From Zarea fungicola (Eukaryota; Ascomycota; Sordariomycetes; Hypocreales; Cordycipitaceae), in NCBI GenBank assembly GCA_900169235.1, contig FWCC01000256.1, positions 248,001-312,000 of the forward strand: DNA of 64,000 nt, read 5' to 3'. Position numbers and translations under genes: made by a program. Below the pieces are notes generated by a model. That model was not told where the DNA came from and made no database searches. It saw only the letters and a program-made list of their open reading frames with translations. Positions 1 through 10,571 of this stretch are shown one piece after another (position 1 is the first letter of the stretch; each line of letters begins with the position of its first letter).

Positions 1-649
1 CCACCTTCCATCCAGCGGCCTCAGCGATCTCTTTGATGCCAGCAGGGCTGAGCAGGCAGCGAATGTTAGCAGAGCTTGCAGCGTTGTGCGCTTCGAGGGA
101 TGCACGAGCAATGGCAGCGAGCAGATGAGGCTCTGCGTCGCGCTCTGTAGCCTTTAGCGCGTATTCAGCAACCAGGACGGAGCCGACACGACCCTTAAGA
201 GCGCGCAGCATGTTGGCCAGCACCTCGCGGTTGTCAAAGTACCAGATACAGTGGCTAAAGACGGCGTAATCCCACTTTTTGTCGGTCGCGGTAAGGAAAT
301 CAGACGGCTCGGCATTGTGCCAGGCGATGCGGCTGCCGAGTTCACCGGCGCTGATATGGGACTGGGCCTGAGAGAGGGTGTAGGGGGAGCCATAGTCGGG
401 AGGGCCAGGGTCAACGGCATCGACATGGCCATCGGGCCCCACAGCAGTAGCAAGAACAGTGGTGCAGGTACCCTGACCGCAGCCAATCTCAAGGATCTTG
501 GAGCCGGGGGTGATGCGCCAGGTGTTAATCAGATGAAGACGGTGCTCAACCTGAACCTTTTCAATCTGAACGCTCATGTCATTGGGAGTGGGCGAGTACC
601 GCGCAATCTTTTCGGCACTGTCCAGCGGGATGGGGGTGAATGAGGCCAT
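1..649 (-). CDS. Class I SAM-dependent methyltransferase, 3' end outside the window
   Basis: The frame runs open from an ATG at 647-649 to the window edge (about 216 residues visible), so the C-terminus is missing. Residues 1-50 carry a typical lead-in ending in ILEIGCGQGTC, the glycine-rich motif I that binds S-adenosylmethionine in class I methyltransferases. It is followed by an acidic strand-2 motif (DAVDPGPPDYGSP) and a motif IV-like stretch (KKWDYAVFSHCIWYF). The arrangement resembles fungal Methyltransf_11/25 proteins that modify small molecules. The substrate cannot be read from the sequence. The gene is divergent from the small protein at 1923, with 1.3 kb between the two starts. No intron is needed in the visible part. 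Confidence 0.85.
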   Translation of the reverse strand, partial: MASFTPIPLDSAEKIARYSPTPNDMSVQIEKVQVEHRLHLINTWRITPGSKILEIGCGQGTCTTVLATAVGPDGHVDAVDPGPPDYGSPYTLSQAQSHISAGELGSRIAWHNAEPSDFLTATDKKWDYAVFSHCIWYFDNREVLANMLRALKGRVGSVLVAEYALKATERDAEPHLLAAIARASLEAHNAASSANIRCLLSPAGIKEIAEAAGWKV

Positions 650-1922
650 TGTGATGAATCTGTGAGTGGTGGATGAGTGTGCAATGAGCGCGGGCGATTG
701 CTTTGATACCTTGAGTGAGAGCCGTGCCTGTCGTCTGTGTTTATATAGGAGGCGGGATGGCGATGCTTTCAATGGATATATTTGAGTTGGCTCTGCAGCG
801 TAAAAACTCGGCTTTAGTGCACCCAGCCATCGTCTGCGCCGGTTGATTGGCTGGGGACTTCTCGATGCATCTTTGGTGCTTTGTTGCAACGGAATGAAAG
901 CTCAGGGCTTGGTCGTGAGTCACTTGGTAGGTCGCTAGAGTCACTGCAAACGGGGAAATTCAGCCACTGCCCAACTTATCAGTGGATCGTTTGGAGGAAC
1001 TTTGTGGGCCTCCGCACGGAGAAGGCGCCGGGGACCATAATAAGCTTCAACCCAGCTCCATGCAGATGACTCTCTCCGTGAGTCAATCGACAAGTGCTGA
1101 TGGGCGTAAGATGGTTTCCGTCGAAATTTGAATGGAATTATCTTTTGTAGTGATCCATGAGTCGCAAAATATGCTCGCGCACTTCCAATGCAACGTCTGG
1201 AGCACCGGCAGATGGGCCGTTTGTTACTTCGCGTCCCTGGGCTAAATAGAGACAGGACGAGCAGAGTGATGGGAGGTGCTAGATATGAAAATGACCAATG
1301 GCCAATGACCGTGTCCAAAAGGACTGTGGTTTGAAGAATTTTGATAGCTTGTGATAGTAGCGACGGGAGCCTGTAAAGGTGTAGAGATTTAATGGGAGGA
1401 GCAAAGTTGGCAGAGAAGACTCCGCTGAGACCCTCAAAAGCTGGCGAACAGGGCGCTCGCTTCAGTCGGCACTGGAGCATTAACATACAGCAGGCCAACA
1501 GCGCTGTAAGCCGCGCCAGTTCCAGCCAGTCAAAATGACTGCTGCCAACAATGCAAACAGGAACAAAGCAGCATTGACTCTTGGGAGCTGGCTGCGTCAT
1601 CCTCCCCTTTGCTCTTCAACTCTGCCCATCAACATTCAAGATCTCTCACACCGCACATTTGCAAATTTCTTTACATCCACTCATCCCTCTCCTGTCGTCC
1701 GAATCATCACCGCTGCTGTTTCTGTTCGTCATCTTCCTCGCAGTTACCTTCGGCCCGCCACGTGAGGGGCTTGTGAAGCAACATTTGCTGATTAGTACCC
1801 CGACTACCACCTGGCATAGCTCGCCTGCAGTGGCCTACTTTGCATACCTTTCAACGGTGGCCTATTCTACGCCCCAATGCACCACCAGTACACATTCTGC
1901 GTGCATTGACGGCCATCTTGCC
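650..1922. other. Intergenic region between divergent genes
   Basis: This is the shared upstream region of the methyltransferase (leftward) and the NTF2-like gene (rightward). It contains a 219-codon open frame on the minus strand (941-1600) with no recognisable domain and an unnatural composition, which I take to be a chance ORF. No clear regulatory motif was identified. Confidence 0.5.
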
Positions 1923-2447
1923 ATGGCAGGAACACAGATACATTATGGCCCGTATGATGCCATCCCCGCCACAGCATCCCCTGGTCTTCTCTTCCTCAAG
2001 AACCTTCTCCCAGCGCTCGATTCGCTCGGTCCCTTTGACGCCCATGGCGAGCCTATTGGACAGCCAGCCCTCATCCAGTTCCTAGCCCCGGGTGCCACAT
2101 TCGTCATGAACGGCGGTCCTCCCATACAGGCCGTTGACGTGCTACAAATGCTCCCCAAGCGCAGCGAGCGTCTAAGCCGGTTTCACCACGATGTCCGTGT
2201 GGCCTGGGACATTGCCGCCGGTGACGGCTCTGGAAAGCGCACAGTCATGTACGAGTCGACCAGCATCTCGACATTCAAGGCGGATCCTGAGGCCGTCCAG
2301 GTCAAGGTCGCCGAATTCAACATTGTTGAGCTGGTCCCGACCACCGATCCTACTACGGGGGAGGCTACGCTCAAGGCGGTTCAGCTGCGAGCATTCCTGG
2401 ACGGCGCGCCGGTGACGTCAAGGGCGCAGCTGATTGCAAAGGAGTAG
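1923..2447 (+). CDS. Small NTF2-like (SnoaL-fold) hypothetical protein, 174 aa
   Basis: The frame is open further upstream (from 1581), but the extra residues look like translated UTR. I therefore place the start at the ATG at 1923, which begins MAGTQIHYGPYDAIP. The layout fits the NTF2/SnoaL fold: helical N-terminus, a central segment with paired aromatic and His residues (RLSRFHHDVRVAWDI), then three long beta strands (vmYEStSISTF, VKVAEFNIVELV, LKAVQLRAFLDGAPV) ending in the typical R-x-F-x-D-x-x-P-V motif. Such domains serve as cyclases, dehydratases or binding proteins in fungal metabolism, and none of these can be chosen here. Length (about 175 aa) is normal for a stand-alone domain. 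Confidence 0.7.
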   Translation: MAGTQIHYGPYDAIPATASPGLLFLKNLLPALDSLGPFDAHGEPIGQPALIQFLAPGATFVMNGGPPIQAVDVLQMLPKRSERLSRFHHDVRVAWDIAAGDGSGKRTVMYESTSISTFKADPEAVQVKVAEFNIVELVPTTDPTTGEATLKAVQLRAFLDGAPVTSRAQLIAKE

Positions 2448-2794
2448 ATCGAGATCCCATGATGCTTGTCGATAGTGTTCTGAACTAAAAATAGTGGGAA
2501 ACAAGGAAGCAAGTGGCTGCGCCGCGATTCTGCTATGACACCCATACCTGCTCGCTATTATTATCTCTTGACCGTTAGGAGTTTTTGTGTTATCTCTCAG
2601 CCGCGTCGGCCAAGTCGAAAGACTGCTGCCAGCATGAAAAAGTTTTTTTATTCTTTTTCTTTTCGCGATTAAGACACAACATATTTACGAACGCCACGAC
2701 GCCACACGAGCGTAACAGTATTGCTTTCATGCAGTAGCTATGTTGAATATTTACCACCAGTTTGTACCATTTACATTTAGTCTTTCATAGTCAA
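2448..2794. other. Convergent intergenic spacer
   Basis: The spacer lies between the ends of two convergent genes. It is AT-rich with short T runs (for example about 2641-2660) that could serve 3'-end formation. No gene is seen. Confidence 0.5.
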
Positions 2795-3490
2795 TCAATC
2801 AAGAGTTAACAACTGCTCAAAAAAGCCTCCATACCCAACCTCGACGTCATGCAGGTAGATTTCCAGAATCCACTGCCTCTTGAACCCATCACCGCCAATA
2901 CTCGCCATGGATGTTTGATTTTCTGGCGCAATATACAGTGGCCATTTGTCCTGAGGGATGCGCTCGTGCGGGAACGATCCCACGATGTGTCCCGCCAGTT
3001 TCGCGCCCCAGGTCCAATGGCCTTTGGCCTCGCCCGTGCTTTTGGCAATCGCAAATAGCTCAGCGCCCGTCATGGCAGGGTTCTCGCGAAACTTGCCCGC
3101 AATCTCGTTCCATAAGGGTTCCAGCGCGTCGCGCAGCTGGATCTTGCGGGGGTCGCTACCCAGGACGTACGTGCGGCCAAAGTCGGCCTCCCACTCCTCA
3201 AACACGGGGCCAAGGTCGATGAGGACAATGTCGTCCTCGCCAATGATGCGGTCTGGCGGGTTTTCCTTGAAGGCCGCGAGCGTGTTGGGCCCGCTGCGGA
3301 CGACGCGCTTGTGCCAGTGTGTGCGAACGCCGTGGCGCTCCGTGGCGAGCGCGTGAATCTCGTTGCTCAGCGCCTTGTCGCTCACGCCCGGCCGGAGGAG
3401 CGTTTTTTCAACCTCGACAAAGAGCGCGAGGGCTTTGTCCTGTGCGTCCTTGAGACGGGCCACACGGACCTCTTCGGTAATGGCCGACAT
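2795..3490 (-). CDS. M24 (creatinase/aminopeptidase P-fold) metallopeptidase-like protein, 231 aa
   Basis: The protein is a single pita-bread-fold domain without the N-terminal creatinase domain. It starts at the ATG at 3490 (MSAITEEVRVARL). Likely metal ligands of the M24 family are visible: D92 and D103 with the typical 11-residue spacing (VLIDLGPVFEEWEADFGRTYV), H168 in GHIVGSFPHE, E210 in WILEIYL and E225 in GGFFEQLLTL. The usual substrate-pocket His is less obvious. Members cleave N-terminal X-Pro peptides or act as amidinohydrolases. At about 230 aa this is the short fungal form often annotated as an M24 domain protein. One exon; substrate unknown. Confidence 0.85.
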   Translation of the reverse strand: MSAITEEVRVARLKDAQDKALALFVEVEKTLLRPGVSDKALSNEIHALATERHGVRTHWHKRVVRSGPNTLAAFKENPPDRIIGEDDIVLIDLGPVFEEWEADFGRTYVLGSDPRKIQLRDALEPLWNEIAGKFRENPAMTGAELFAIAKSTGEAKGHWTWGAKLAGHIVGSFPHERIPQDKWPLYIAPENQTSMASIGGDGFKRQWILEIYLHDVEVGYGGFFEQLLTLD

Positions 3491-4675
3491 GGATGGTTTT
3501 GGTGAAGCGACCAACAAGACAAAAAGCTGAAGAGACGGCGAACAACAGAGCTGTGCTGGGAAGGGATACGCGATGGATAAGCTCTGACGTGCGTCCTGGA
3601 TTCGAACCAGGTTAAAATATGATTTCAGCTACAATTTGGTTTTACCACTTCTCCTGGTATCCTGTCAATGCAGCATGCCTTGATTTATATATGTATGCAT
3701 GTATGTGTATATACCGCCGTGCACAACCTTAGGGCAGGATCCAGCTGCAATGAGTCAATTACTCCGCATCACGCCACAAGTAACGACAGTGTACCATAGG
3801 GCGCATGGCCATCCACCTACAATTCGCAATGGGAACCTCAATTCGTACTAGGGCAGAATGGGCAAATCGCTATCAGTGGCCACTTTTGGATCCTGATACC
3901 ACCAAAATGTCCTTGATGTGCTGTGTCGCCGCGCCTTGCAGAGGCAAACATTCCGCCCAACGACGCCCGGCTCCACTGTCGGCGAATTTGACCTCGAATG
4001 AAACAGCGTCAATTTGAGGATCTTGGGGAATGATGCGGCGGTTTGCAATTATTGGATAATTGATCACATCCCAGCTGCTGCCATTTACCTAATGTTTTGT
4101 CCGAAAAGGGGTATTGGCGGAGAATGTTCTTTGCCGTGAAACCCGTAAGAAACTAGCCGGCTACTTGGTGCCGAGAACAACAACTTTGCGGTGCCAAATA
4201 TTGGACCGGAGGAGACGACGGGAATCTAAGGCAAATAAATAGCGGCAGAAATGATTAGTGGCTGGCGCCAATCTAATTACCTTGGACTGTTTGGTGTGTT
4301 CATCCTTGAAGTGCGTCAATGGGAGAAATTGTATCTACCGGTGTGTATAACCATGGAGATAATTCGGTGATTAGCGATTATGCAAATGCGAGCTACTGTC
4401 AAATTTGAAAATGTGCAAAATGGTGGTACAGAGAACGGATTTGCTGTTCCCCTAACATCGTCTATTACTGGCGTTATTCTATTCTATTTTATTCATCTCC
4501 ATGTGACTCGAAAACGGAATTGTCCTGGGAGCCCAAGGTTATATGTCGAAGCAATGGTCACTTTGGCAGAGTTGATGTTGGCATTTTATGTCCTATTCAA
4601 ATTGCACAAATGAATCTCTAACATCCAGCTTTGCCTCCATCAAACGGAAATGTCATCTCAGCGGCAACACTTAAC
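3491..4675. other. Intergenic region with a tRNA-like B-box remnant
   Basis: This is the upstream region of the M24 gene and downstream region of the siderophore transporter. On the minus strand at about 3594-3615 there is a perfect tRNA T-arm/B-box (5-bp CCTGG/CCAGG stem around TTCGAAT). The acceptor stem cannot pair, so I call it a remnant at most. An alternating TATATATG/TATGCATG tract lies at about 3686-3713. No protein gene is supported. Confidence 0.5.
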
Positions 4676-6816
4676 TTATTTCGGGGATCCGCGTCCACCC
4701 CAGAAGCGCAGGAAAGCCTCCTTCTTGGTTTTTGCTGGCGGTAACGGCTCTGGATTCCTGTCCCCTTCCTGCAGCGGCTTTCCATCATTTCCCACATTAG
4801 TCACGGCGTTTTGCTGCTTTCCCAGATAAAAGTTGGTCTGGAAGCATGCCGCGACGAGCGGAATAAAGGCAAGCGCCAGGGCAGGGGCTAGGCAGTAGTA
4901 GAGCGTGCGGCGGTAGGCCTCAATGATGCCCTGACGCATGGGACTGTCAAATGGGTACAACGTGCGCGCTGCTTTTACATTGCCAAAGATTTTCTTCACG
5001 GTGGCCTCTGGCGTTCCAGGCGGCAAGTGTGCCCGCAGCTGCGACGGCATTTGCGCCGACCAAATGACGGCAACGACGGCACTTCCGATCGCGCTGCCAA
5101 TCTTGGACCAGAGAGAAAGTAGAGAAATGGCTAGGGCGACGTCCTGGTGGGGGACGCAGGCCTGGGAGGCGACGCGCGTGCCCACGACGGACATGGCGCC
5201 ACCCGCGCCGATGAGGATCATGGAGAGCACCATGGCGGCGGTGTTGTCCGTCGCGCGATGGCCGGAGAGGAGAATGCCCATGCCAATGACCTTGAGGCAC
5301 AGGCCGGCGATCTGAATGGCCTTGTAGCGATGCGTCCAGCGCTGGAGGAGGCCAGCGATAGGGCCAAAGATGCAGAGCGCGAGCGTTAATGTGTTGCCGT
5401 AGTAAACCCAGTCTGCCTGACTCCATGGCTTAGCCACGAGCACGTACGAGCTCCAGTACAGTCCACGCATTTGACCAGCGACTAGATAATTTCACATTAG
5501 CAAAATAGTAATTGGCGTGGCAGCGTACTGCCATTGAGTAGATGCGAAATGGAGAAAAGAACCCACAGAAGTAAAAGCTGTCAATGATGATGGACATGAC
5601 GAAAGTCTTGTTAAATACCAACCGGCGTGGCGCGCTCGGCATCTTGGCCCATTTTATCTCGTACACGACGTATGCAATCAGAAGCACGCCGCCGACCACC
5701 ATCATGGCAATCATTGAGTGGTTCTGCCAGCCGTGCGTGGCATATGTCTTGAGGGAAAAGGGCAGCAGGAGCAGTGACCAGCCGAAACCGAGCAGAATGA
5801 GGCCAAAGGCATCAATCTCGTACCAGTTGCGCAAGAGAGCCTTGCCCCAGGACTCCTGGACATCAGTGTGGGGAGCAGCGGCGACAATGAGACCCCGCGG
5901 GCTTGTGATATCTTGCTTCTCAGCGAAACTGTCAACGGCAGCGCGGCGTGCGGCATTGCTCGAGGCCATGTTGACAAGACCGTGCTTCTTGGCCTGGCGG
6001 TCTAGATAGATGAGGACAGCAATGGCAGGGCCGAGCGCGACGGGCATGATGATGGCAAACATGCCATAGCCCCTAGTATCAAGAATACCATGTTAGTAGT
6101 CTATAGCTCATTCGCAAATGCTTCTATACATACCATCGCCACTGGTTTCGAGAGGACATGGACTCGACAATCTTGCCCGAGAACCAGGTATTAATAATAA
6201 ATGGCGTCGACAGAAGCGACGAGACAAAGCCACGCCACTCCAATGGCGTCAAGTCTGCCACAATAATATCATTCACCAGATCCAAACCCGAGCCACCTAC
6301 CGCCACAAATACCTCACCGACTATATACGCCGAGATGCTGTGCGATGTGGCCGCGATCACGTAACCCACGGTGTAAAAGCCCAACACGAGGAGATATGTA
6401 TAAGGCCGCGACGTAATGTCGGAGAATTTGGCCATGAATGGCTTGCTCACAGCACCGATAATGTTGGTAGCAATGGACAGTGTGGAGAGCACGCTGCTGT
6501 GTTGCTTGTAATACGACGAGGCGTCTATGCTGTAGTAGCTCGTCGTGGAGGAGTCGAGCGAGTAGGCCCAGGCGCAGACGAGGACGGAGATAGCGACCAG
6601 ATAGAACGTCTTGCGGTTGCTTTGAGCCTCGCGGTAGACAGCCTCCATGCGCGTCACACCCTTGGACTGCACAATGTCGCCGACGGATGAGGTGGCGAGC
6701 GGCTTCTGGCTTGACGACCGGCTGTGGTTGTCTTCGCCGGAGCCAGAATTTCGGCCCCGCGCTGCTGACGGAGCCGGTGCAGCGACTTCAATGTCGATTT
6801 GCTTCAAGTCAGACAT
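4676..6816 (-). CDS. Siderophore-iron MFS transporter (SIT family), 664 aa
   Basis: Three exons: 6134-6816, 5567-6072 and 4676-5481, with introns 6073-6133 (GTATGT, ACTAAC) and 5482-5566 (GTGGGT, GCTAAT). The spliced joints read WRWGYGMF and DSFYF-AGQMRGLYWSSYV, both conserved in fungal siderophore transporters (TC 2.A.1.16, MirA/MirB/Sit1-like). An acidic/Ser-rich cytoplasmic N-terminus of about 70 residues precedes roughly 14 hydrophobic segments, including YYSIDASSYYKQHSSVLSTL and VGEVFVAVGGSGLDLVNDII. These proton symporters sit in the plasma membrane and import ferri-siderophores. Start chosen at the first ATG (MSDLKQIDIE). Upstream lies an exact SreA-type site (7122-7130), suggesting repression when iron is sufficient. 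The exact siderophore cannot be told. Confidence 0.92.
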
Positions 6817-7121
6817 AATTTCCAATGCAAGGCACAAAGATGATTTTAAAAAAATTATCTCGTCCGTCGATTGCGGCCCTTACAGAGAACTCATCAGAAG
6901 CCAGCCAGGCTCGGGGAAAGGGACAGCCCTACTATATAGCTAATTTTTAACCATGAAAAAATGCGCCTAAAAAGACTAAATAGCACTAAAATATCAGCTT
7001 CTCCGACGACTGCATATATCCCTGCATGCAGGGTCGGAGTAGTGCTATTCATCATGGGATGATTTGCCATCAATACGAGCTAAAATTCAAACCAAGTTCG
7101 AAGCTGACCACTCATCTAATC

Positions 7122-7130
7122 TTATCAGAT
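7122..7130 (-). promoter_or_regulatory. SreA/SRE-type GATA iron-repression site
   Basis: The minus strand reads ATCTGATAA, an exact match to the ATCWGATAA consensus bound by the iron-sensing GATA repressors of the SreA/SRE1/Urbs1 family. It lies about 306 bp upstream of the siderophore transporter start and in its orientation. The match and the promoter context are seen; binding is inferred. Confidence 0.65.
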
Positions 7131-7189
7131 GCGCCATGCGGGCCTCCTAGCCTCCTAGTTCCTGGACATAGGACAAAAATTTTCTTCCT

Positions 7190-7194
7190 CCAAT
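7190..7194 (+). promoter_or_regulatory. CCAAT box upstream of the siderophore transporter
   Basis: A CCAAT pentamer, followed directly by GACTC, lies about 60 bp distal to the GATA site. The CCAAT-binding complex together with HapX controls fungal iron genes, so a pairing with the GATA site is plausible. A 5-mer is weak evidence by itself. Confidence 0.3.
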
Positions 7195-7621
7195 GACTCG
7201 GCGCTGTTCCGTTCCGTGGCTGCGATTGAACTATTCGGTATTCCTTCCCGTTAAAGTAACGACTCCCGGACAATGCCGGTGGGTATGGGCGAGGCGCAAG
7301 TCATGGAATAAACGCCTAACGGTTCTGATATATCCGAGAGGGGCTGCAGAGAATCTTGGCGAAACCCGCCAGGCCTAGCCCATGACGGTTAATTTTTGTC
7401 AGCGCATTTCAGACTCTCTCATCATTCCGTTGATCATCAATGCGCAACTCTACTCCACTCTTACAGCCGAAGCCGGCGGCTTGTAACCTTGAAGCTGGAT
7501 TCCCAAGATCCAAACGCTGATAATAAATATGTCTCAAAGCTTAATAGTTGACAATGTTTGCTTTTGGTTGGTATATGTAAATTCTATCCATTGAATAGGT
7601 TTCCTCCTGCAACGTCTCACT

Positions 7622-9817
7622 TCACCCTTTCGCTGCCGTTTCGCTACCATCGTCATTAAAGAGTGTTTCTTGCGCTACGGAATGGATTTCATTAGCTCGT
7701 TGTCTCGTTCGCGACCGGCGGAATTTTCCGTTTAGTTTTCTGTTTGTACGAAACTTACCACTCCACAGCTCAGCGTAGACGCCGGCTCGGTCAATCAATT
7801 CTCTGTGCGTGCCCATCTCGGCGACCTGGCCCTCCTTTAGGACTATAATCAAATCCGAGTCGAAAATGGTGCGCAGCCTGTGCGCCACAAACACGCTTGT
7901 GCGACCCTTTTCCCGCAGGATGCCGTTGATGTTGACCATGAGCGCCTGCTCAGTGTGCGTGTCCAGAGCGCTGGTGGCCTCGTCAAAGAATAGCAGCGGC
8001 GGGTCCTTGAGCAGCAGGCGGCTCATGGCCAGGCGCTGCTTCTCGCCACCTGAAATCATCAGGCCGCGCTCGCCCACCTTTGTGTTGTATCCGTCGGGAA
8101 ATTTTTGAATTGTGTCGTGGATGCGCGCCCGCTGCGCGGCGGCAACGACTTGCTCGTGCGTAGCGTCGATCGAGCCATAGCGGATGTTGTGTTCAACGGT
8201 ATCGTTGAAGAGCGGTGTGTCCTGCGGGACGACGCCAATGGACCGTCTAAGCGAATCAACTTGCACGTCGCGAATATCCTGGTCATCGATGAGGATGCGG
8301 CCACCTTGGGTATCGTAAGAACGGAACAAGAGTCGCAACAGCGTCGACTTGCCGCAGCCAGAGGGACCGACAATGGCGACCTTTTTCCCAGCTGGTATGG
8401 TAAGATTGAGGTTTTGCAAGATGGGTCTGTCGACGTGGTATCCAAAGCTAACATTCTCAAACTTGATTTCGCCTCCCTTTGTAAGGGCCAGCTCCTTGGC
8501 ACCAGGCTTGTCGGTAATATTCACATTCACTTTCTGCAGGTTGAACAGGGTCTCCATGTCAAGAAGAGATTGTCGCAACTCGCGATAGACCGAGCCCAAG
8601 AAGTTCAGCGGCACAGATAGCTGGAAGACTAGCTGGTTTACCATGACCAGGTCGCCGACTGTTAGACTGCCGTGGGCCACTCCGTCAGCAGCCAGGTACA
8701 TCATGGCCGTGAGGGCTGAAGAAAAGATGATATTCTGTCCACTATTGAGCATCGCGAGCGATGTGGCCACCTTGATGGAGCTCTTCTCATACTCTTTCAG
8801 TGCCTTATCGTAGCGGGCTACCTCGAATTTCTCGTTATTGAAGTATTTGACGGCCTCGTAGTTGATGAGCGAGTCGACCGCAACTGTAGATGCTTTGTTG
8901 TCGGCGGCATTGGCTTGACGCCGGAACTTGGTTCGCCACGCCGTAGTCCAGATGGTGAACGCCGTGTACGCCACCATGGTCAGCGCGGTGATGGCGGCAA
9001 ACTTGGCACCATACTGGTACGTTAAAATACCGCACACCATGCTGATTTCCAGCGCCGTCGGCAAAACATGAAATACCATGCTCGTGAGCAGGAAGCTGAT
9101 GCCCTTGGTACCTCGGTCAATGGCGCGCGTGAGGCCGCCCGTCTGCTTGGACAGGTGGAAGCTCAGGTCGAGACGCAAAAGATGGTCAAACACGTTGCGG
9201 GCAACCGATCGAATGGCCTTTTGCGCGACAGACGCAAAAATGGCGTTGCGGAGCTCCTGCAGAACCGTTGCGCCAACTCTGGAGGCTCCGTATGCGAAAA
9301 TCATTGCGCCGGCAATTGTGGTGGCTGTGCCGGCGACGGCGGCGACGTCAATGTTCATCGAGTCGACGATGCTCTTGAAGTAGAACGGCACCTGAACGTT
9401 GAGCACCTTGGCGCCAACCAGCAGCGCCACGGCGAGACCAACGCGTACCTTGGTCCCCATATTGTCTTTGGGCCAGAGGTAGCGCGACATCTCCTTCATG
9501 ATGGCCCAATCGGCTTTGCGCTGTTCTGTCACTGTCTTCTCCGGCACGGCGAGCGGATCGGTGTTCTTTGGGGTCGGCTTCACGACGGCAGCAATTTTGG
9601 CGTCCACCTTGGCAGCTGCGGCAAGTGTATTCGAAGACGGTGCCTTTGGCGTCGGTGCCTGTGGTCGACGCGGAGCGGCCGTCGTTCGGAGAGGTTGCAT
9701 CGACTGGAAAGCTGCCATTGGATTCCGGGTGGTCACCCACGACGGGCGACCGCGCGCCGGCACTATGCTACAACGGGAGCATAGCACCGGCGCTCGTAAA
9801 ATCGATCGTGGGATCAT
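7622..9817 (-). CDS. ATM1: Mitochondrial ABC transporter Atm1 (ABCB7 type), 703 aa
   Basis: Two exons: 7759-9817 and 7622-7674. Intron 7675-7758 has GTAAGT, GCTAATG and CGTAG, and removing it restores the family C-terminus VYAELWS-AQETLF. The ATG at 9817 starts an Arg/Ser-rich presequence ([16 protein letters not shown]) suited to mitochondrial import. It is followed by a six-helix ABC membrane domain and a nucleotide-binding domain: Walker [10 protein letters not shown] near residue 484, signature SGGEKQR near 589, Walker [13 protein letters not shown] near 609, and H-loop VAHRL. Atm1 exports a glutathione-linked sulfur compound from the matrix for cytosolic Fe/S assembly and iron sensing. 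Its tandem position behind the siderophore transporter makes a small iron locus. All catalytic motifs are intact. Confidence 0.96.
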   Translation of the reverse strand: MIPRSILRAPVLCSRCSIVPARGRPSWVTTRNPMAAFQSMQPLRTTAAPRRPQAPTPKAPSSNTLAAAAKVDAKIAAVVKPTPKNTDPLAVPEKTVTEQRKADWAIMKEMSRYLWPKDNMGTKVRVGLAVALLVGAKVLNVQVPFYFKSIVDSMNIDVAAVAGTATTIAGAMIFAYGASRVGATVLQELRNAIFASVAQKAIRSVARNVFDHLLRLDLSFHLSKQTGGLTRAIDRGTKGISFLLTSMVFHVLPTALEISMVCGILTYQYGAKFAAITALTMVAYTAFTIWTTAWRTKFRRQANAADNKASTVAVDSLINYEAVKYFNNEKFEVARYDKALKEYEKSSIKVATSLAMLNSGQNIIFSSALTAMMYLAADGVAHGSLTVGDLVMVNQLVFQLSVPLNFLGSVYRELRQSLLDMETLFNLQKVNVNITDKPGAKELALTKGGEIKFENVSFGYHVDRPILQNLNLTIPAGKKVAIVGPSGCGKSTLLRLLFRSYDTQGGRILIDDQDIRDVQVDSLRRSIGVVPQDTPLFNDTVEHNIRYGSIDATHEQVVAAAQRARIHDTIQKFPDGYNTKVGERGLMISGGEKQRLAMSRLLLKDPPLLFFDEATSALDTHTEQALMVNINGILREKGRTSVFVAHRLRTIFDSDLIIVLKEGQVAEMGTHRELIDRAGVYAELWSGKFRTNRKLNGKFRRSRTRQRANEIHSVAQETLFNDDGSETAAKG

Positions 9818-10571
9818 TGCCGTGGGAGCATCATGTAGTGTCTCGGAAGGAAAAGGTTTGGTGGGCGACGGGAGGGGCCACAAGGCTCGGAGCTATTGCA
9901 GGACAAAAAGTGGCGGGAATGTCGACCGACCCAGTTAGGAAGTTGTCAGGAATCTCACAAGGCTCAGCTCCAGACCACGGCTCAATAGTGCAGTGCAAAT
10001 AAACAAAAAGAAAACGCAATTTAAAAAAAAAATTAAGACTGTAAGATACAGAATTGCTTCGAGCAGAAGATACAGCGGAGAAAAAGAGAGCCGTAGGACA
10101 TCAAGGTCACCGACTTGACCGAGTCGTGTACAGTGGAGGCCGATACTAGGCACAGACAGACTGAAGTCGAAAGAAGGAGAAGCTATGGTGCAATTGATAG
10201 GCCAATGCGCCGCATTTTGGCAATGGATTAATTATTTGAAAAAAAAAAAAAATTGAGACATTTATTGCACACCATTCGCATTAGCTGCCACGCCATTTCG
10301 CGAGCTGTGATTTTTGTATTAGGCAAATGTCCGTGACTTGAGTGTCGCGTGCCCGGTTTGAGTCTAGGAGCTGCTTACCAGTCACTATCGTCACTTTTGC
10401 CAGGCACATCTGATAATCAATCCGTTTAGCCTTTGTGCTTCCACTGCAAATTTCCCCCCCTAATTCCCCTCTTTTCTTGGTATTTCCTGGTGTTTATTGG
10501 TATTTCTTCAACTACAGCGACTGTAACATAATATGAGCAGTTGCGACCTGTGCGAAATCGAGTTCTTCCTT
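9818..10571. other. Intergenic region upstream of Atm1
   Basis: This region holds the Atm1 5' flank and the 3' flank of the Zn2Cys6 gene. It has two short poly-A runs (about 10021-10033 and 10240-10253). No gene or clear motif is seen. Confidence 0.5.

Larger units (their letters stand above)
6817..7621. other. Upstream region of the siderophore transporter
   Basis: This spacer separates the end of the Atm1 gene from the start of the siderophore transporter. It carries the SreA-type GATA site and a CCAAT box listed separately. No ORF of substance is present. Confidence 0.6.

Noticed and set aside
941..1600. 219-codon open frame on the minus strand between the first two genes
   Set aside because: No domain, no conserved look, Cys/Leu-rich random composition, and it overlaps the likely promoter.
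3580..3670. Possible functional tRNA gene on the minus strand
   Set aside because: T-arm and B-box fit, but the 3' acceptor strand has no partner at the 5' end and no anticodon arm forms.
7675..7758. Basic insertion in the C-terminus of Atm1
   Set aside because: It is an intron with GTAAGT, GCTAATG and CGTAG; removing it restores the normal family C-terminus.
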